Source: Actinoplanes sp. TFC3 (GTDB lineage Bacteria > Actinomycetota > Actinomycetes > Mycobacteriales > Micromonosporaceae). From it: a DNA stretch of 64,000 nucleotides. The position numbers were made by a program, and so were the translations under genes. Shown piece by piece: positions 26,800 to 35,387 of the stretch (positions are counted from its first letter, which is position 1; every line of letters begins with the position of its first letter). The stretch is from positions 1,694,334 to 1,758,333 of the forward strand of contig NZ_LOJP01000001.1 in assembly GCF_001553785.1 (NCBI RefSeq), given 5' to 3'. The notes beneath the pieces were generated by a model. The model did not search any database, was not told the origin of the DNA, and was given only the letters and a program-made list of their open reading frames with translations.

Positions 26800-27953
26800 C
26801 GTCGGCAACCGTTCAGCAATTGGCGGCGGCGGACACCCGGATACGTTCCGGGGAATTGTTCGTCGTCCCGGTCACCATCACCCCGACCAAGCCCTTGACA
26901 CCCACTCATGTCAAAGGTCTTTTATGGACCGACATTCTGGTACGGGCCACCGCGCGCATTCTGCCGGTGACGCTGGTCTGGAATCCGCGGATGGCAAATC
27001 TGACCACGCAGACCACGGCGTTCTGGCACTACCTCGACGCCAGCGAGCCGGGCACCAACTGGTCGCAGGCCACCGAGGGTGAGATCGGCCTGCGCTATGT
27101 GCGCTTCCACGCCGAGGGTCAGCCGCCGCACCCGCGCGAGCTGGACCCGTACTTCGAGCGCGTCGAACGCGAGGGCTGGATCCACCCGGCCGCGCGCCGG
27201 CTGCTGGAGCTGTGGACTGCTCAGCTGAACCACCTGGGCGTCACCGATCCCGGGCTCACCGCGGTGCGGCCGCTGGCCTGTGGCGAGGACGAGCTGCTCG
27301 ACCGGCTGCGCGAGCACGACCTGCTCGTCGACCACGCGCGCTACGGCGGACCGGTCTACTTGGACGGTCCGCGCTGGGGGCTGCCGCTGCGCCAGGTCGT
27401 CGGCGCGGACGCGCATGCCAACTACCTCGTACCGATCCTGCGGGACCTGCTGCCGGCGATCCAGCCCGGCCGCACGTTCCTGCTGCTCTACGACGACGGG
27501 CTGAACCCCGATTACGTGCTGCTGGAACGGGTGCTGCAGGAATTCGGCGCGGACGTCAGCCGGCTCCCGCTCAGTCGCGTGCCGATCGACGGGGCCGTGC
27601 GTTCCAGCCGGTACGGCGGGTGGACCGGGTCCACACTGGGTGATCTGACCGGCCTGTTCGGCGATGTCGAGGCGAGGACGTACCGGTTGGGCATGCGCCT
27701 GTATTTCGCCGGGACCCTGCACCGCGGCTCCCCGCAATCGTTCGACGTCGCCATGCTGCGCCGCTGCATGACCCGCGCGCAGCGCATCCTCGGCCAAGCC
27801 CCGGACAACGGCTCCCAGGACGCCGACCTGCGGCTGCTCAACCGGTGTCTGGGCCGCGACCACACCCATGTCGACCCGTACCGGCTCACCACGACCCTGC
27901 TCGGCAAGCGCGCCGAACCCCTGCACCCGTGGCTTGCCGGCATCTACAACTAG
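26796..27953 (+). CDS. Unknown 385-residue protein, coupled to the transporter
   Basis: I do not recognise this protein. It appears soluble and globular, with several conserved-looking stretches: LLWTDILVRATARILP, WTAQLNHLGV, YDDGLNPDYVLLERVL and the tail HPWLAGIYN. There are no membrane helices and no P-loop. ATG 26796 overlaps the transporter stop (ATGA), and the next gene follows after 9 bp. Conserved position between an exporter and a GH3 synthetase suggests a dedicated biosynthetic role. Confidence 0.7.
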   Translation: MTSATVQQLAAADTRIRSGELFVVPVTITPTKPLTPTHVKGLLWTDILVRATARILPVTLVWNPRMANLTTQTTAFWHYLDASEPGTNWSQATEGEIGLRYVRFHAEGQPPHPRELDPYFERVEREGWIHPAARRLLELWTAQLNHLGVTDPGLTAVRPLACGEDELLDRLREHDLLVDHARYGGPVYLDGPRWGLPLRQVVGADAHANYLVPILRDLLPAIQPGRTFLLLYDDGLNPDYVLLERVLQEFGADVSRLPLSRVPIDGAVRSSRYGGWTGSTLGDLTGLFGDVEARTYRLGMRLYFAGTLHRGSPQSFDVAMLRRCMTRAQRILGQAPDNGSQDADLRLLNRCLGRDHTHVDPYRLTTTLLGKRAEPLHPWLAGIYN

Positions 27954-27962
27954 GAGGGAAAG

Positions 27963-29555
27963 ATGGACGCCCAACGCATCCTGGGGGAGTACCAGCGGCT
28001 GCTCGAAGCGCTGGAACACCCCGGCACCGTGCAGCGTGACCTGCTGACCGACATCCTGCGCGAGAACGGCAACACCGAGTACGGCAAGGAGTACGGCCTG
28101 GCCGAGGTGCGCACGATCGACGAGTACCGCCGGGCCGTGCCCATCCGGACCCACGAGGAGATGATGCCGTGGATCGAGCGGGCGATGGCCGGTGAACGCA
28201 ACGTGCTGACCGCCGATGACCCGGTCGTCTACTTCTCGTCCAGCGGCAGCACCGGCCGGGAGAAGCACATCCCGATCACCCGGACCCACATGCAGCGCAC
28301 GTTCCTGCCCTTCTACCACGCGGCGTTCGCCACTTTGATCCGTACGCTGCCCTCGGCGGTGTCAGGCGGCGTGCTCAACCTGTGGCAGGATCCGAGCGCG
28401 CCCATCGCCCGCACCGAGCACGGCCAGCCGCACATCGGCCCGAGCCAGGTCGACTACACCAAGTTCGGCGAAAGCCTCTCGGTCGGCCCCGGCAACGATG
28501 CGCCCTGGGCCAGAATCCCGGAGGAGCTGGCCGGCGCCAACCCGTACGACCGCGCCTACTTCAAGCTGCGCCTGGCCGCCGAGCAGAACATCCGCCTGCT
28601 CATCGGGATCAACCCGGCGATGGTGTCGGGGCTGGTCTACCAGCTGGGCCAGCAGTGGGAGCGCCTGGTCGACGAGATCCGCGAAGGCACCCTCGGCGGA
28701 CGCCCGCACAGCGAACCCAACCCGCAGCGCGCCGACGAGATCGCCGGATACGCCAAGACCTTCGGTACGGTCACGCCCTACCACCTGTGGCCCAACCTGG
28801 CCGGCATCGTGGTCTGGAACAGTGCCCTCGCCGCGCTGTACCTTCCCCGCGTCCGGGAAACCTTCGGGCCAGGCGTGCAGCTGTTCACCGCCCCGATCGC
28901 GTCCTGCGAGGGCCCGGCCGGCGTCCCGGTCGACCGCCACCCCAGCGGCGCCCCGCTGTATGTGCCCGGCTGCTTCTACGAGTTCATCCCGGCCGAGCAG
29001 CAGATCACCGCCGGCAGCGAGACTCTGCTGGCCCACGAGCTCGAGGTCGGTAAGGACTATCACCTGCTGCTCAGCCACTTCGGCGGGCTGTACCGCTGCG
29101 CGGTCACCGACATCGTGCGGGTCGTCGGCTACGTCGGTCGCACCCCGCGCATCGAGTACGCCGGGCGCAACATCACCCGCTCGGCCGCCGGGGTGCAGTT
29201 GGGCGAGGCGGCGGCGGTGCGCGCGCTGACCGCGGCCTGCGGCGACACCGGTACGGAGATCCGCAACGCCACGTACCACCTAAGCGACGGCCGCTACCAG
29301 ATCGCCGTGGCCGGCCGGCTCACCCAGGGTTTCGCGGAGGCGCTGGACCTGCGGCTCGCCGAGCAGTCCGAGGACTACCGCACGGCCCGCGGGCAGGACG
29401 CGTTGCAGCCGATCGAGGTGATCGGCGTGCACCCCGACGCGTTCTTTCACGAGTGGGAACGCACGATCCGCGCGGGTCAGCGTCCGCCGCGGGTCAAGGA
29501 CCGGGTGTTCCTGCCCGCCGAGGAAGCGTGGCAGCGCATCACCGCCGACGTCTGA
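27963..29555 (+). CDS. GH3-type acyl-acid amido synthetase
   Basis: A 530-residue protein of the GH3 family, the ANL-superfamily branch named after plant auxin-responsive enzymes. YFSSSGSTGREKHIPIT near residue 92 is its adenylation P-loop, LAGIVVWNSALAALY lies in the core, and the C-terminal domain holds the lysine-rich segment. GH3 enzymes adenylate a carboxylate and transfer it to an amine, usually an amino acid. RBS AGGAGG precedes the ATG. It is the last gene of the rightward transporter operon and ends just before a strong hairpin. It probably forms the final or a key amide bond of the product. Confidence 0.85.
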   Translation: MDAQRILGEYQRLLEALEHPGTVQRDLLTDILRENGNTEYGKEYGLAEVRTIDEYRRAVPIRTHEEMMPWIERAMAGERNVLTADDPVVYFSSSGSTGREKHIPITRTHMQRTFLPFYHAAFATLIRTLPSAVSGGVLNLWQDPSAPIARTEHGQPHIGPSQVDYTKFGESLSVGPGNDAPWARIPEELAGANPYDRAYFKLRLAAEQNIRLLIGINPAMVSGLVYQLGQQWERLVDEIREGTLGGRPHSEPNPQRADEIAGYAKTFGTVTPYHLWPNLAGIVVWNSALAALYLPRVRETFGPGVQLFTAPIASCEGPAGVPVDRHPSGAPLYVPGCFYEFIPAEQQITAGSETLLAHELEVGKDYHLLLSHFGGLYRCAVTDIVRVVGYVGRTPRIEYAGRNITRSAAGVQLGEAAAVRALTAACGDTGTEIRNATYHLSDGRYQIAVAGRLTQGFAEALDLRLAEQSEDYRTARGQDALQPIEVIGVHPDAFFHEWERTIRAGQRPPRVKDRVFLPAEEAWQRITADV

Positions 29556-29569
29556 TCCCGCAAGGAGCA

Positions 29570-29607
29570 GCCGCTGCCGGCCCGGCCCCTCTGTGGCCGG
29601 CAGCGGC
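29570..29607. terminator. Strong bidirectional hairpin terminator
   Basis: A 13-bp perfect inverted repeat (GCCGCTGCCGGCC and its complement, 12-base loop) sits between the GH3 gene and the convergent anti-sigma-like gene. It probably marks the right end of the biosynthetic cluster. Confidence 0.85.
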
Positions 29608-29614
29608 GTCGGTC

Positions 29615-30535
29615 TCATACCGGCCTGAGCCACGGATCGGGTTGCAGGGCCACGAATCCGATGTCCGCGAGCTTGTCGTAGAGCTGCGGCGTCAGCATGA
29701 CCATCGCCGGGCGGACCGTGTCGTCGGTCGCGCTGAGGTAGATGCCGTTCGCCGGGTTGTCCATCAGCTTGGCCACGGCCCGGCCCACGGTGCTGGCGAC
29801 CTTCTGCTGATCGGCGAGGCTGGGCCGGCCGGACTGGTCGCTCACGCACAGGTTGCCGGGGTAACGCTTTGCCAGCTCGGTGCGCGCCCGGCCGACATCA
29901 CCGTTGACCACCTCGACCACCAGCACCTTTCCGCCGTTACCGGAGGCGACCCAGGGCGTACGGAACTGGTCGGGGTGGTCCTGCTCGATGTAGGTGGTCA
30001 AAGCCGTGCGGTCGTCGGAGGATTCCGGCCATCCACCGGCGGGTGCGGCACAGGGCGGGTTGACCGGCGGGCCGGCGTCGACCGGCTCGTTCGGCGCCGG
30101 GCTCTGCTGCTTGACCTCCAGCACACCCGAGCGCCAGACCCCGGCCAGATGCACGTCACCCGGCTTGACGTCGACGCCGGTCACCGGCACGAAATAGCGG
30201 CAGCCGGCGGGGGAGCCCAGCGGTTGCGGCGCGGGCGCACAGAAATGCACCTGGCCACCGGCTTTCTCCAGGGTTCCGGACCCTTCGACCGTGTCGCCGT
30301 CATGCACCACCAGGTCCGCCGCCGCGCCGGCCGCCACCGGGTCGGTCAGCTCCGCGGGCTTGTGCACCAACCACACCGTCACGCTCACCGCGGCCACCAC
30401 CGCTGCGGCCGCTGCGCTGACCGGGAACCACGTGGTCGACCGTCGCGGGATTGCCGGTTCGGGCGGCTCGGGTTGGGCGGCACGCCACTCCCGGCCCGCC
30501 TCGGTCAGCATGTCGTCGATGGGATCGCTCATCAT
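29615..30535 (-). CDS. Membrane-anchored protein cotranscribed with a sigma factor (anti-sigma-like)
   Basis: A 306-residue protein with a short cytoplasmic N-terminus (about 40 residues, IDDMLTEAGREWRAAQPEP), one membrane helix (WFPVSAAAAAVVAAVSVTVWLV) and a large extracytoplasmic domain containing four cysteines. The layout fits an anti-sigma factor or sensor for the ECF sigma factor encoded just upstream, whose stop overlaps its start. I see no zinc-binding HxxxCxxC anti-sigma motif in the N-terminus, so the sigma-binding role is inferred from gene order. Confidence 0.7.
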   Translation of the reverse strand: MMSDPIDDMLTEAGREWRAAQPEPPEPAIPRRSTTWFPVSAAAAAVVAAVSVTVWLVHKPAELTDPVAAGAAADLVVHDGDTVEGSGTLEKAGGQVHFCAPAPQPLGSPAGCRYFVPVTGVDVKPGDVHLAGVWRSGVLEVKQQSPAPNEPVDAGPPVNPPCAAPAGGWPESSDDRTALTTYIEQDHPDQFRTPWVASGNGGKVLVVEVVNGDVGRARTELAKRYPGNLCVSDQSGRPSLADQQKVASTVGRAVAKLMDNPANGIYLSATDDTVRPAMVMLTPQLYDKLADIGFVALQPDPWLRPV

Positions 30536-31011
30536 CCGGCCACCTCCAGCAGGCTTCGCAGCTTGGCGCGAGCATCGGCGAGCGTGGACTTGACCGTCCC
30601 GGCGGAGCAGCCCATGACCGCTGCGGCTTCAACGGTGCTCAGACCGGCGAAGTACACGCAGTCCACCGCGAGCCGTTGCCGCTCGGTGAGCCGGTCCAGG
30701 GCGCGCCGCAGGTCGAGACGCTCGTCCGGGATCCCCGCCGGGTGCTCGGCCTCCCGCGCCGTGAACAGCGGCCGCACCCGGCGTGCTGCCTTGCGGGCCT
30801 GGTCGGCGGTGATGGCCAGCAGCCACACCGACGGGGAGCCCCGGCCCGGGTCGTACTGGGCGCGTTTGAGCCAGGCCCGGGTCAGGGCTTCCTGCACGAT
30901 GTCGTCGCGGTCGGCCTGCGGTGCCAGCCGGGCCGCCAGCCGGGCCATCGCGCCCAGATGCGGACGCACCCAGCCGGCGAAGTCACCCGGTTCGATTCTC
31001 ACACCCTGCAT
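30532..31011 (-). CDS. ECF RNA polymerase sigma factor
   Basis: A 159-residue sigma-70 family protein. Region 2 contains DRDDIVQEALTRAWLK and region 4 LTERQRLAVDCVYFAGLSTVEAAAVMGCSAGTVKSTLADARAKLR, the -35 recognition helix-turn-helix. It overlaps the membrane protein gene by 4 nt, the usual arrangement for a sigma/anti-sigma pair. There is no C-terminal extension, so it is a standard small ECF factor. Confidence 0.9.
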   Translation of the reverse strand: MQGVRIEPGDFAGWVRPHLGAMARLAARLAPQADRDDIVQEALTRAWLKRAQYDPGRGSPSVWLLAITADQARKAARRVRPLFTAREAEHPAGIPDERLDLRRALDRLTERQRLAVDCVYFAGLSTVEAAAVMGCSAGTVKSTLADARAKLRSLLEVAG

Positions 31012-31056
31012 ACCCCCGCAAGGCGGTCGCCGGTTGGGTGGCGATCGCTATTTTCT

Positions 31057-32382
31057 TCAGCTGGTGACCAGGCTCGCTCCGGGGATCGTGTTGACGACCA
31101 CCGACATGAGCGTGAAACCCACCCGGGAACTGCAGATCAATTGGGTACGAGCAGAGCACGCCCGCCGGTACTGACTGTGGAAGTCGGCCCACTGCATCAT
31201 GCCGACGGCTCGCACCTTGCCCGTGCCGGCCGTGACGAACACCGGTCCGCCGCTGTCGCCGTACGTGGCCGCGGGCGCCGTGCCGCTGGAGGTCGCCACG
31301 ATGGTGGACACCGCGCTGAACCCGTCGTTGAAGAACACCCCCGCGGCGAAGATCTTCAGGTTGCAGTGCACGCCGGAGTTGCCGCCGCTGGCGCACACCT
31401 TGTCGCCGATGCTGACCGCGCCGTACCCGATGACCTTCTTGTTGTATCCCGCCGCATTGTTGTAGGCGCCGTCGAACATCAGCGACGACCCGTGCGCGCT
31501 CAACTGGCGGCCCGCGCCGTCCCGCGAGTTCACCACGCCGTCGCCGTAGGTGCGGGCCGAGGCGTTGTACGGCTTGTAGTGATGGTTCCAGCAGTGCCGG
31601 GCCGTGGTCGTGTAGTTGACGCCGCCGCGGCGGATGGCGAACCCGGTGCTGCAGGTCGCCACGTTGTTGTTCGCACCCGAGTCGAGCATGTAGCCACCGG
31701 CGTTGTACGGCGCGTAGTCCTTGTCCCGGGTGGCCGCGATCGGAGCCGGCTCGGCGGCCGGGCCGTCCAGCGGCACGAACTTCGCCCGCACCCCGGCCGG
31801 GCTGGCGGCGAGCTTCAACGTGCGGCTGGCCGTCTTCGCCGCCGGCACGGTCTGCTCGGTGGGTGTGCCCTCGATGACCAGGCCGTCGTAGTCGGCGGTG
31901 ACCGGGAACGCGCTGCTGACCTGGAAGCCGTTCAGGTCGGCCGGCTCCATCTCCAGCACCTCCAGCGCCGCGGCTTCCAGCGTCGGCCGGTCGTAGTCAC
32001 GCGGTTCGACGCTCACCTCGATCCCGCGCTCGGCCCCGGCGTCGATGATGCTCTGCTGCAGCGGTGAATCCCCGTGCCACAGCAGGATGGTGCTGCTGTC
32101 CGCGGCGTCGTTCACGGACTCGATGTAGCCGCTGTCCGCGAGGCCCGGCTGCTCGTTGATCCAGGCCTTGAAGCCGGTCAGCTTGGCCTGCAACCCGTTG
32201 GGGTCGGAGGCGTCCACCACATCGGTGTCGTCGCCGGCGTCCACGACGACCGGCTTGCCGCCGTCGCCGCCACCGGCGCCCGGGTCGTCCGCATACGCCG
32301 GGGCGCCGGCGGTGGCGATGGACACCGCGACCAGCATCGCGGCCAGGGCACCTCTCCGGAACTGCTTGGCTGTCAAAGTCAC
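31057..32382 (-). CDS. Secreted trypsin-like serine protease (S1 family)
   Basis: A 441-residue protein with a Sec signal peptide (KQFRRGALAAMLVAVSIATAGAPAYA), a pro-region with an acidic start, and an S1 chymotrypsin-fold catalytic domain in the C-terminal half. TTTARHCWN near residue 260 carries the catalytic His, and TYGDSGGPVFV near residue 379 the Ser. The Asp is less clear, with MFDGAYNN near 304 the best candidate. It resembles streptogrisin-like actinomycete proteases. GTG start at 32382. Confidence 0.85.
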   Translation of the reverse strand: MTLTAKQFRRGALAAMLVAVSIATAGAPAYADDPGAGGGDGGKPVVVDAGDDTDVVDASDPNGLQAKLTGFKAWINEQPGLADSGYIESVNDAADSSTILLWHGDSPLQQSIIDAGAERGIEVSVEPRDYDRPTLEAAALEVLEMEPADLNGFQVSSAFPVTADYDGLVIEGTPTEQTVPAAKTASRTLKLAASPAGVRAKFVPLDGPAAEPAPIAATRDKDYAPYNAGGYMLDSGANNNVATCSTGFAIRRGGVNYTTTARHCWNHHYKPYNASARTYGDGVVNSRDGAGRQLSAHGSSLMFDGAYNNAAGYNKKVIGYGAVSIGDKVCASGGNSGVHCNLKIFAAGVFFNDGFSAVSTIVATSSGTAPAATYGDSGGPVFVTAGTGKVRAVGMMQWADFHSQYRRACSARTQLICSSRVGFTLMSVVVNTIPGASLVTS

Positions 32383-32456
32383 TCCCCGTGGCTGTGCACC
32401 CGAACGCCTCGGGCGCGTACCGTCGAGAGTAGAACGTAAGGATCTCTCGCGTTGCC

Positions 32457-32522
32457 CCGTTCAGCGCGGCAGGTCGTGCCGGCAGTGCACCGTTCAGCGC
32501 GGCAGGTCGTGCCGGCGGTGCA
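32457..32522. repeat. 33-bp tandem duplication across the stop of the SDR gene
   Basis: Two direct copies of a 33-base unit (32457-32489 and 32490-32522) differ at one base. The second copy includes the last codons and the stop of the SDR gene (minus strand), so the first copy encodes the same C-terminal residues again, just after the stop. Confidence 0.9.
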
Positions 32523-33291
32523 CCAGCTTTTCGACCAGCGAACCCGGCGTTACGCGGCGCAACGCGAACACGTAGGGCGCTCCGCTGCCGATGGCGTACA
32601 ACGCTTTGGGCCGGCGTGCTCCGACCGCGGTGATGATGGTCTGTGCCACCTTCTCCGGTGATGTGCCGGCCTGCTCGTTGCGGCGCAGTGCGGACAACAT
32701 TGTGGTGTAGTCGCGTTCATGGGGAGAGTTCTTGTGGACGTACGAGGTCCGCCGCTCGCTGATGCCGGTAGCAATGGATCCTGGCTCGACCGTCGTCACC
32801 CACACCCCGAATGGCGACAACTCATGCCGCGCGGCATCGGCGAAACCCTTGAGCGCCGCCTTCGAGGCGACATACGACGACCGATAGGCCAACGGAAACG
32901 AAGCCAGCATAGAACCGACCATCACCACCCGCCCGTACCCGCGTTCCCGCATTCCCGGCGTGGCCAGCTGCAACAATCGCAGCGGCCCGAAAACGTTCGT
33001 CTGAAAAAGCCGGGCAACAGCATCGGCCGGAAGCTCTTCGATCGGCCCGCTCTGACTTTCCCCAGCATTGTTGATGAGTACGTCCACAGCGCCCAGATCC
33101 TTCGCCACCCCCTCCACCGACTCGGGCACCGTCAGATCCAGCGCCACGTACTCGACACCGGCCACCGGGTCGGTGATCCGTTCCGGCGCCCGGCTCGTGC
33201 CGATGACCCGGTAACCCCGCTCGACCAGCGCGGCCGCGGTCACCTTGCCGATGCCGGAGGAAGCCCCTGTCACAAACGCCGTACGACTCAT
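32494..33291 (-). CDS. Short-chain dehydrogenase/reductase
   Basis: A 265-residue classical SDR. TGASSGIGK at the N-terminus binds NAD(P), NNAG near residue 77 and YVASK near residue 143 (Tyr and Lys) are the core and catalytic motifs, with VGSM supplying the serine. The family reduces ketones or oxidises alcohols; the substrate is unknown. The ATG is at 33291 and the gene stands alone. Its stop codon falls inside a 33-bp tandem duplication, which may have moved or copied the end of the gene. Confidence 0.9.
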   Translation of the reverse strand: MSRTAFVTGASSGIGKVTAAALVERGYRVIGTSRAPERITDPVAGVEYVALDLTVPESVEGVAKDLGAVDVLINNAGESQSGPIEELPADAVARLFQTNVFGPLRLLQLATPGMRERGYGRVVMVGSMLASFPLAYRSSYVASKAALKGFADAARHELSPFGVWVTTVEPGSIATGISERRTSYVHKNSPHERDYTTMLSALRRNEQAGTSPEKVAQTIITAVGARRPKALYAIGSGAPYVFALRRVTPGSLVEKLVHRRHDLPR

Positions 33292-33301
33292 GCCCCCGAC
33301 C

Positions 33302-33475
33302 CTATTGGTGCGAAGACGTGCAGGCCGTACAGGGCGGCGCCGATGGCGTGGACGGCAGGTGTTCAGCGCGCAACTGGTCCAGCTCGGCCAGCGCCACCAG
33401 CAGATCCGCCGGGTCGCGCTCTCGGCCAGTGCAGGTCAGTGACAGGGCTTGCTGCTCTTGGGCACCCGAGCCGCC
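33302..33475 (-). pseudogene. Possible gene remnant between SDR and FAD monooxygenase
   Basis: On the minus strand a frame without an ATG or GTG start reads through AQEQQALSLTC and RDPADLLVALAELDQLRAEHL before stopping at TAG (33302-33304). It has high-GC third positions like a real gene, and is in frame with the stop of the upstream FAD monooxygenase gene. I cannot name the family. It may be a decayed gene or chance. Confidence 0.25.
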
Positions 33476-33502
33476 ACCGGAACATCGATTACCGGACGGA
33501 TT

Positions 33503-34681
33503 TCAGTAGGCCGGCAAGGCCAGCGCCGAGTTCGCCTTGCGCCCGGCCCGGCCGAGCAGCCCGGTGCGCGCCATCAGCGGGGCGACCGAGAGCATCCGGT
33601 TGCGCAGCCACAACCCGGCGTTCGTGGCCGGAGCGAGCGTGCTGCCCCCGCCGTCGGCCAGTGCCTGGTTCGCCTCGACGAACGACCGCGTTGTCGCCTC
33701 GTACGAGTCGAACGCGGTGGCGAAGTCGTGTTTGGCCAGCTCACCGGCCAGCACGTACGCCCCCACCAGGGCGGTGCTCGTCCCCTGCCCGGAGAAGAAC
33801 GACGGGGCGTGCGCGGCATCGCCGATCAGGGCCACCCGGCCGCGCGACCACCGGGGCATGCGGATCTGGCTGGTCACGTCGAAGAACACGTCGTCGGCGG
33901 CGCGCATCGCGTCCAGCAGGCGGGGGATCTCCCACTTTTCACCGGCGAAGGCCCGGCTCATCAGCTCGATCTGGGCGTCCCGGTCGCGCAGTTCGGCGAG
34001 TGGCGGCTCCGGGCGGGCGATCGTGAGGAAGCCGTGCAAGGTGCCGGTGCAGCCGGGGGCGTACAGGGCGGCGAAGCGGCCGGGGGTGGTCCAGGTGATG
34101 CCCTCGTGGGCCAGGCCGAGGTCGTTGGGCAGGGTGAACCCGGCGAAGCAGTAGCCGAGGTAGCGCTCGAACTGCTCCTCCGGCCCGAAGGTCAGCCGCC
34201 GGGTGTTGGAGTGCAGCCCATCCGCGCCGATGACCAGGTCGAAGGCGCGGGTCCGGCCACTGTCGAACGTCACCTCGACGCCGGTGTCCTGCTCGTGCAG
34301 CGTGGCGATGGAATCGGCGAACAGGAACTCGACGTCGTCGCGGACCAGGTCGTACAGGATCGAGGTGAGGTCGCCGCGGGGGAGTTCGATGTCACGTCCG
34401 GCCACGCCGCCGCCCAGGGCTCCGGGGTCCAGGGCATTGATCGTGCGGCCGGTCCGGCTGACGAAGGTGAGGCGGTGGGTGTGGATGTGCTTGGCCCGTA
34501 CGGCTTGCAGGATGCCCATGCGGTCGAGCACCCCGAGCGCCGTGCCGCGGATGTCGATGGGGTAGCCACCGCCGCGCACGGCCGGGGCTTTCTCGACCAC
34601 CGTCACCCGCCAGCCGTAGCGGTGCAACCAGTAGGCGAGCGTGGGGCCGGCGACGCTGGCGCCGGAGATCAGTACGTCCAT
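33503..34681 (-). CDS. FAD-dependent aromatic-type monooxygenase (PHBH/TetX-like)
   Basis: A 392-residue group A flavoprotein monooxygenase. VLISGASVAGPTLAYWL is the FAD-binding start, the DG motif appears in DLVIGADGLHSNTRR near residue 150, and GRVALIGDAAHAPSFFSGQG near residue 280 is the second FAD motif. Such enzymes hydroxylate phenolic rings or inactivate drugs such as tetracycline and rifampicin. It is divergent from a TetR gene with a palindrome only 5 bp upstream of its start, so it is almost certainly repressed by that TetR and induced by its substrate. Confidence 0.88.
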   Translation of the reverse strand: MDVLISGASVAGPTLAYWLHRYGWRVTVVEKAPAVRGGGYPIDIRGTALGVLDRMGILQAVRAKHIHTHRLTFVSRTGRTINALDPGALGGGVAGRDIELPRGDLTSILYDLVRDDVEFLFADSIATLHEQDTGVEVTFDSGRTRAFDLVIGADGLHSNTRRLTFGPEEQFERYLGYCFAGFTLPNDLGLAHEGITWTTPGRFAALYAPGCTGTLHGFLTIARPEPPLAELRDRDAQIELMSRAFAGEKWEIPRLLDAMRAADDVFFDVTSQIRMPRWSRGRVALIGDAAHAPSFFSGQGTSTALVGAYVLAGELAKHDFATAFDSYEATTRSFVEANQALADGGGSTLAPATNAGLWLRNRMLSVAPLMARTGLLGRAGRKANSALALPAY

Positions 34682-34685
34682 GCCG

Positions 34686-34712
34686 AACTACACTACACCG
34701 TGCAGTGTAGTT
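34686..34712. promoter_or_regulatory. Palindromic TetR operator between FAD monooxygenase and TetR gene
   Basis: A perfect 9-bp inverted repeat (AACTACACT at 34686-34694, AGTGTAGTT at 34704-34712, 9-base spacer) lies in the 57-bp gap between two divergent genes. Its size and place are typical for a TetR-dimer operator controlling both directions. Confidence 0.85.
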
Positions 34713-34738
34713 TCTGGAAGGGCCGATAAGCTGAGCGG

Positions 34739-35356
34739 GTGCCAACCACGAAAACGCTGCGTACCGGGTCTGCCCAGAAGCGGGACGCGATCCTGGACGC
34801 CGCCCGGCGGTTGTTCATCGGTGACGGTTTCGACCGCACGAGCGTGGACGCCGTAGCGGCCGGGGCCGGGGTGTCGAAGCGGACCGTCTACGACTACTTC
34901 GGCGACAAGGTGACGCTGCTGGCGGCGGTCGTCGAAAGCGCGGGCAAGACGCTGGTGGCCACCATCGACCGGACGCTGACCGAGACGCTCGGCGGCGTAA
35001 CCGAAGCGGAGCGGCTGGAGGACGCGCTGGTCGCGTTTGCCGAACAGATCGCAACCCAGACGCTTGGCTCGGCCGAGTACGCGACGCTGCTGCGCCTGGC
35101 CCACGGGCTGATCTCGCTGGAGGGTGAGATCCTGGCCGACGAGCCCGAGGAAGCCGTCGCGCAGCGGTTGGCCGAACTTGCCGACGCCGGACTGTTGACC
35201 GCGCCGGATCCGCGGCTGGCGGCGGACCACCTCATCGCGTTGACGTTCAGCGTGGTGGGCAACCGGTATCACTCGGATGTCACGCCCGAGAAGGCCCGGC
35301 CGTTGCTGGTGGCGGGGGTGCAGGCGTTCCTGCGGGCGTACCGCCGGGAGGCCTGA
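34739..35356 (+). CDS. TetR-family regulator of the FAD monooxygenase
   Basis: A 205-residue repressor. The helix-turn-helix is RTSVDAVAAGAGVSKRTVYDYFGDK, followed by a helical ligand domain with an AefR-like C-terminal part. GTG start at 34739. It is divergent from the FAD monooxygenase gene, and the 27-bp palindrome between them is its likely binding site. It probably senses the compound that the monooxygenase destroys or modifies. Confidence 0.88.
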   Translation: MPTTKTLRTGSAQKRDAILDAARRLFIGDGFDRTSVDAVAAGAGVSKRTVYDYFGDKVTLLAAVVESAGKTLVATIDRTLTETLGGVTEAERLEDALVAFAEQIATQTLGSAEYATLLRLAHGLISLEGEILADEPEEAVAQRLAELADAGLLTAPDPRLAADHLIALTFSVVGNRYHSDVTPEKARPLLVAGVQAFLRAYRREA

Positions 35357-35387
35357 GGCTGACAACGTTGTCGCGCGTCAAGACCTG

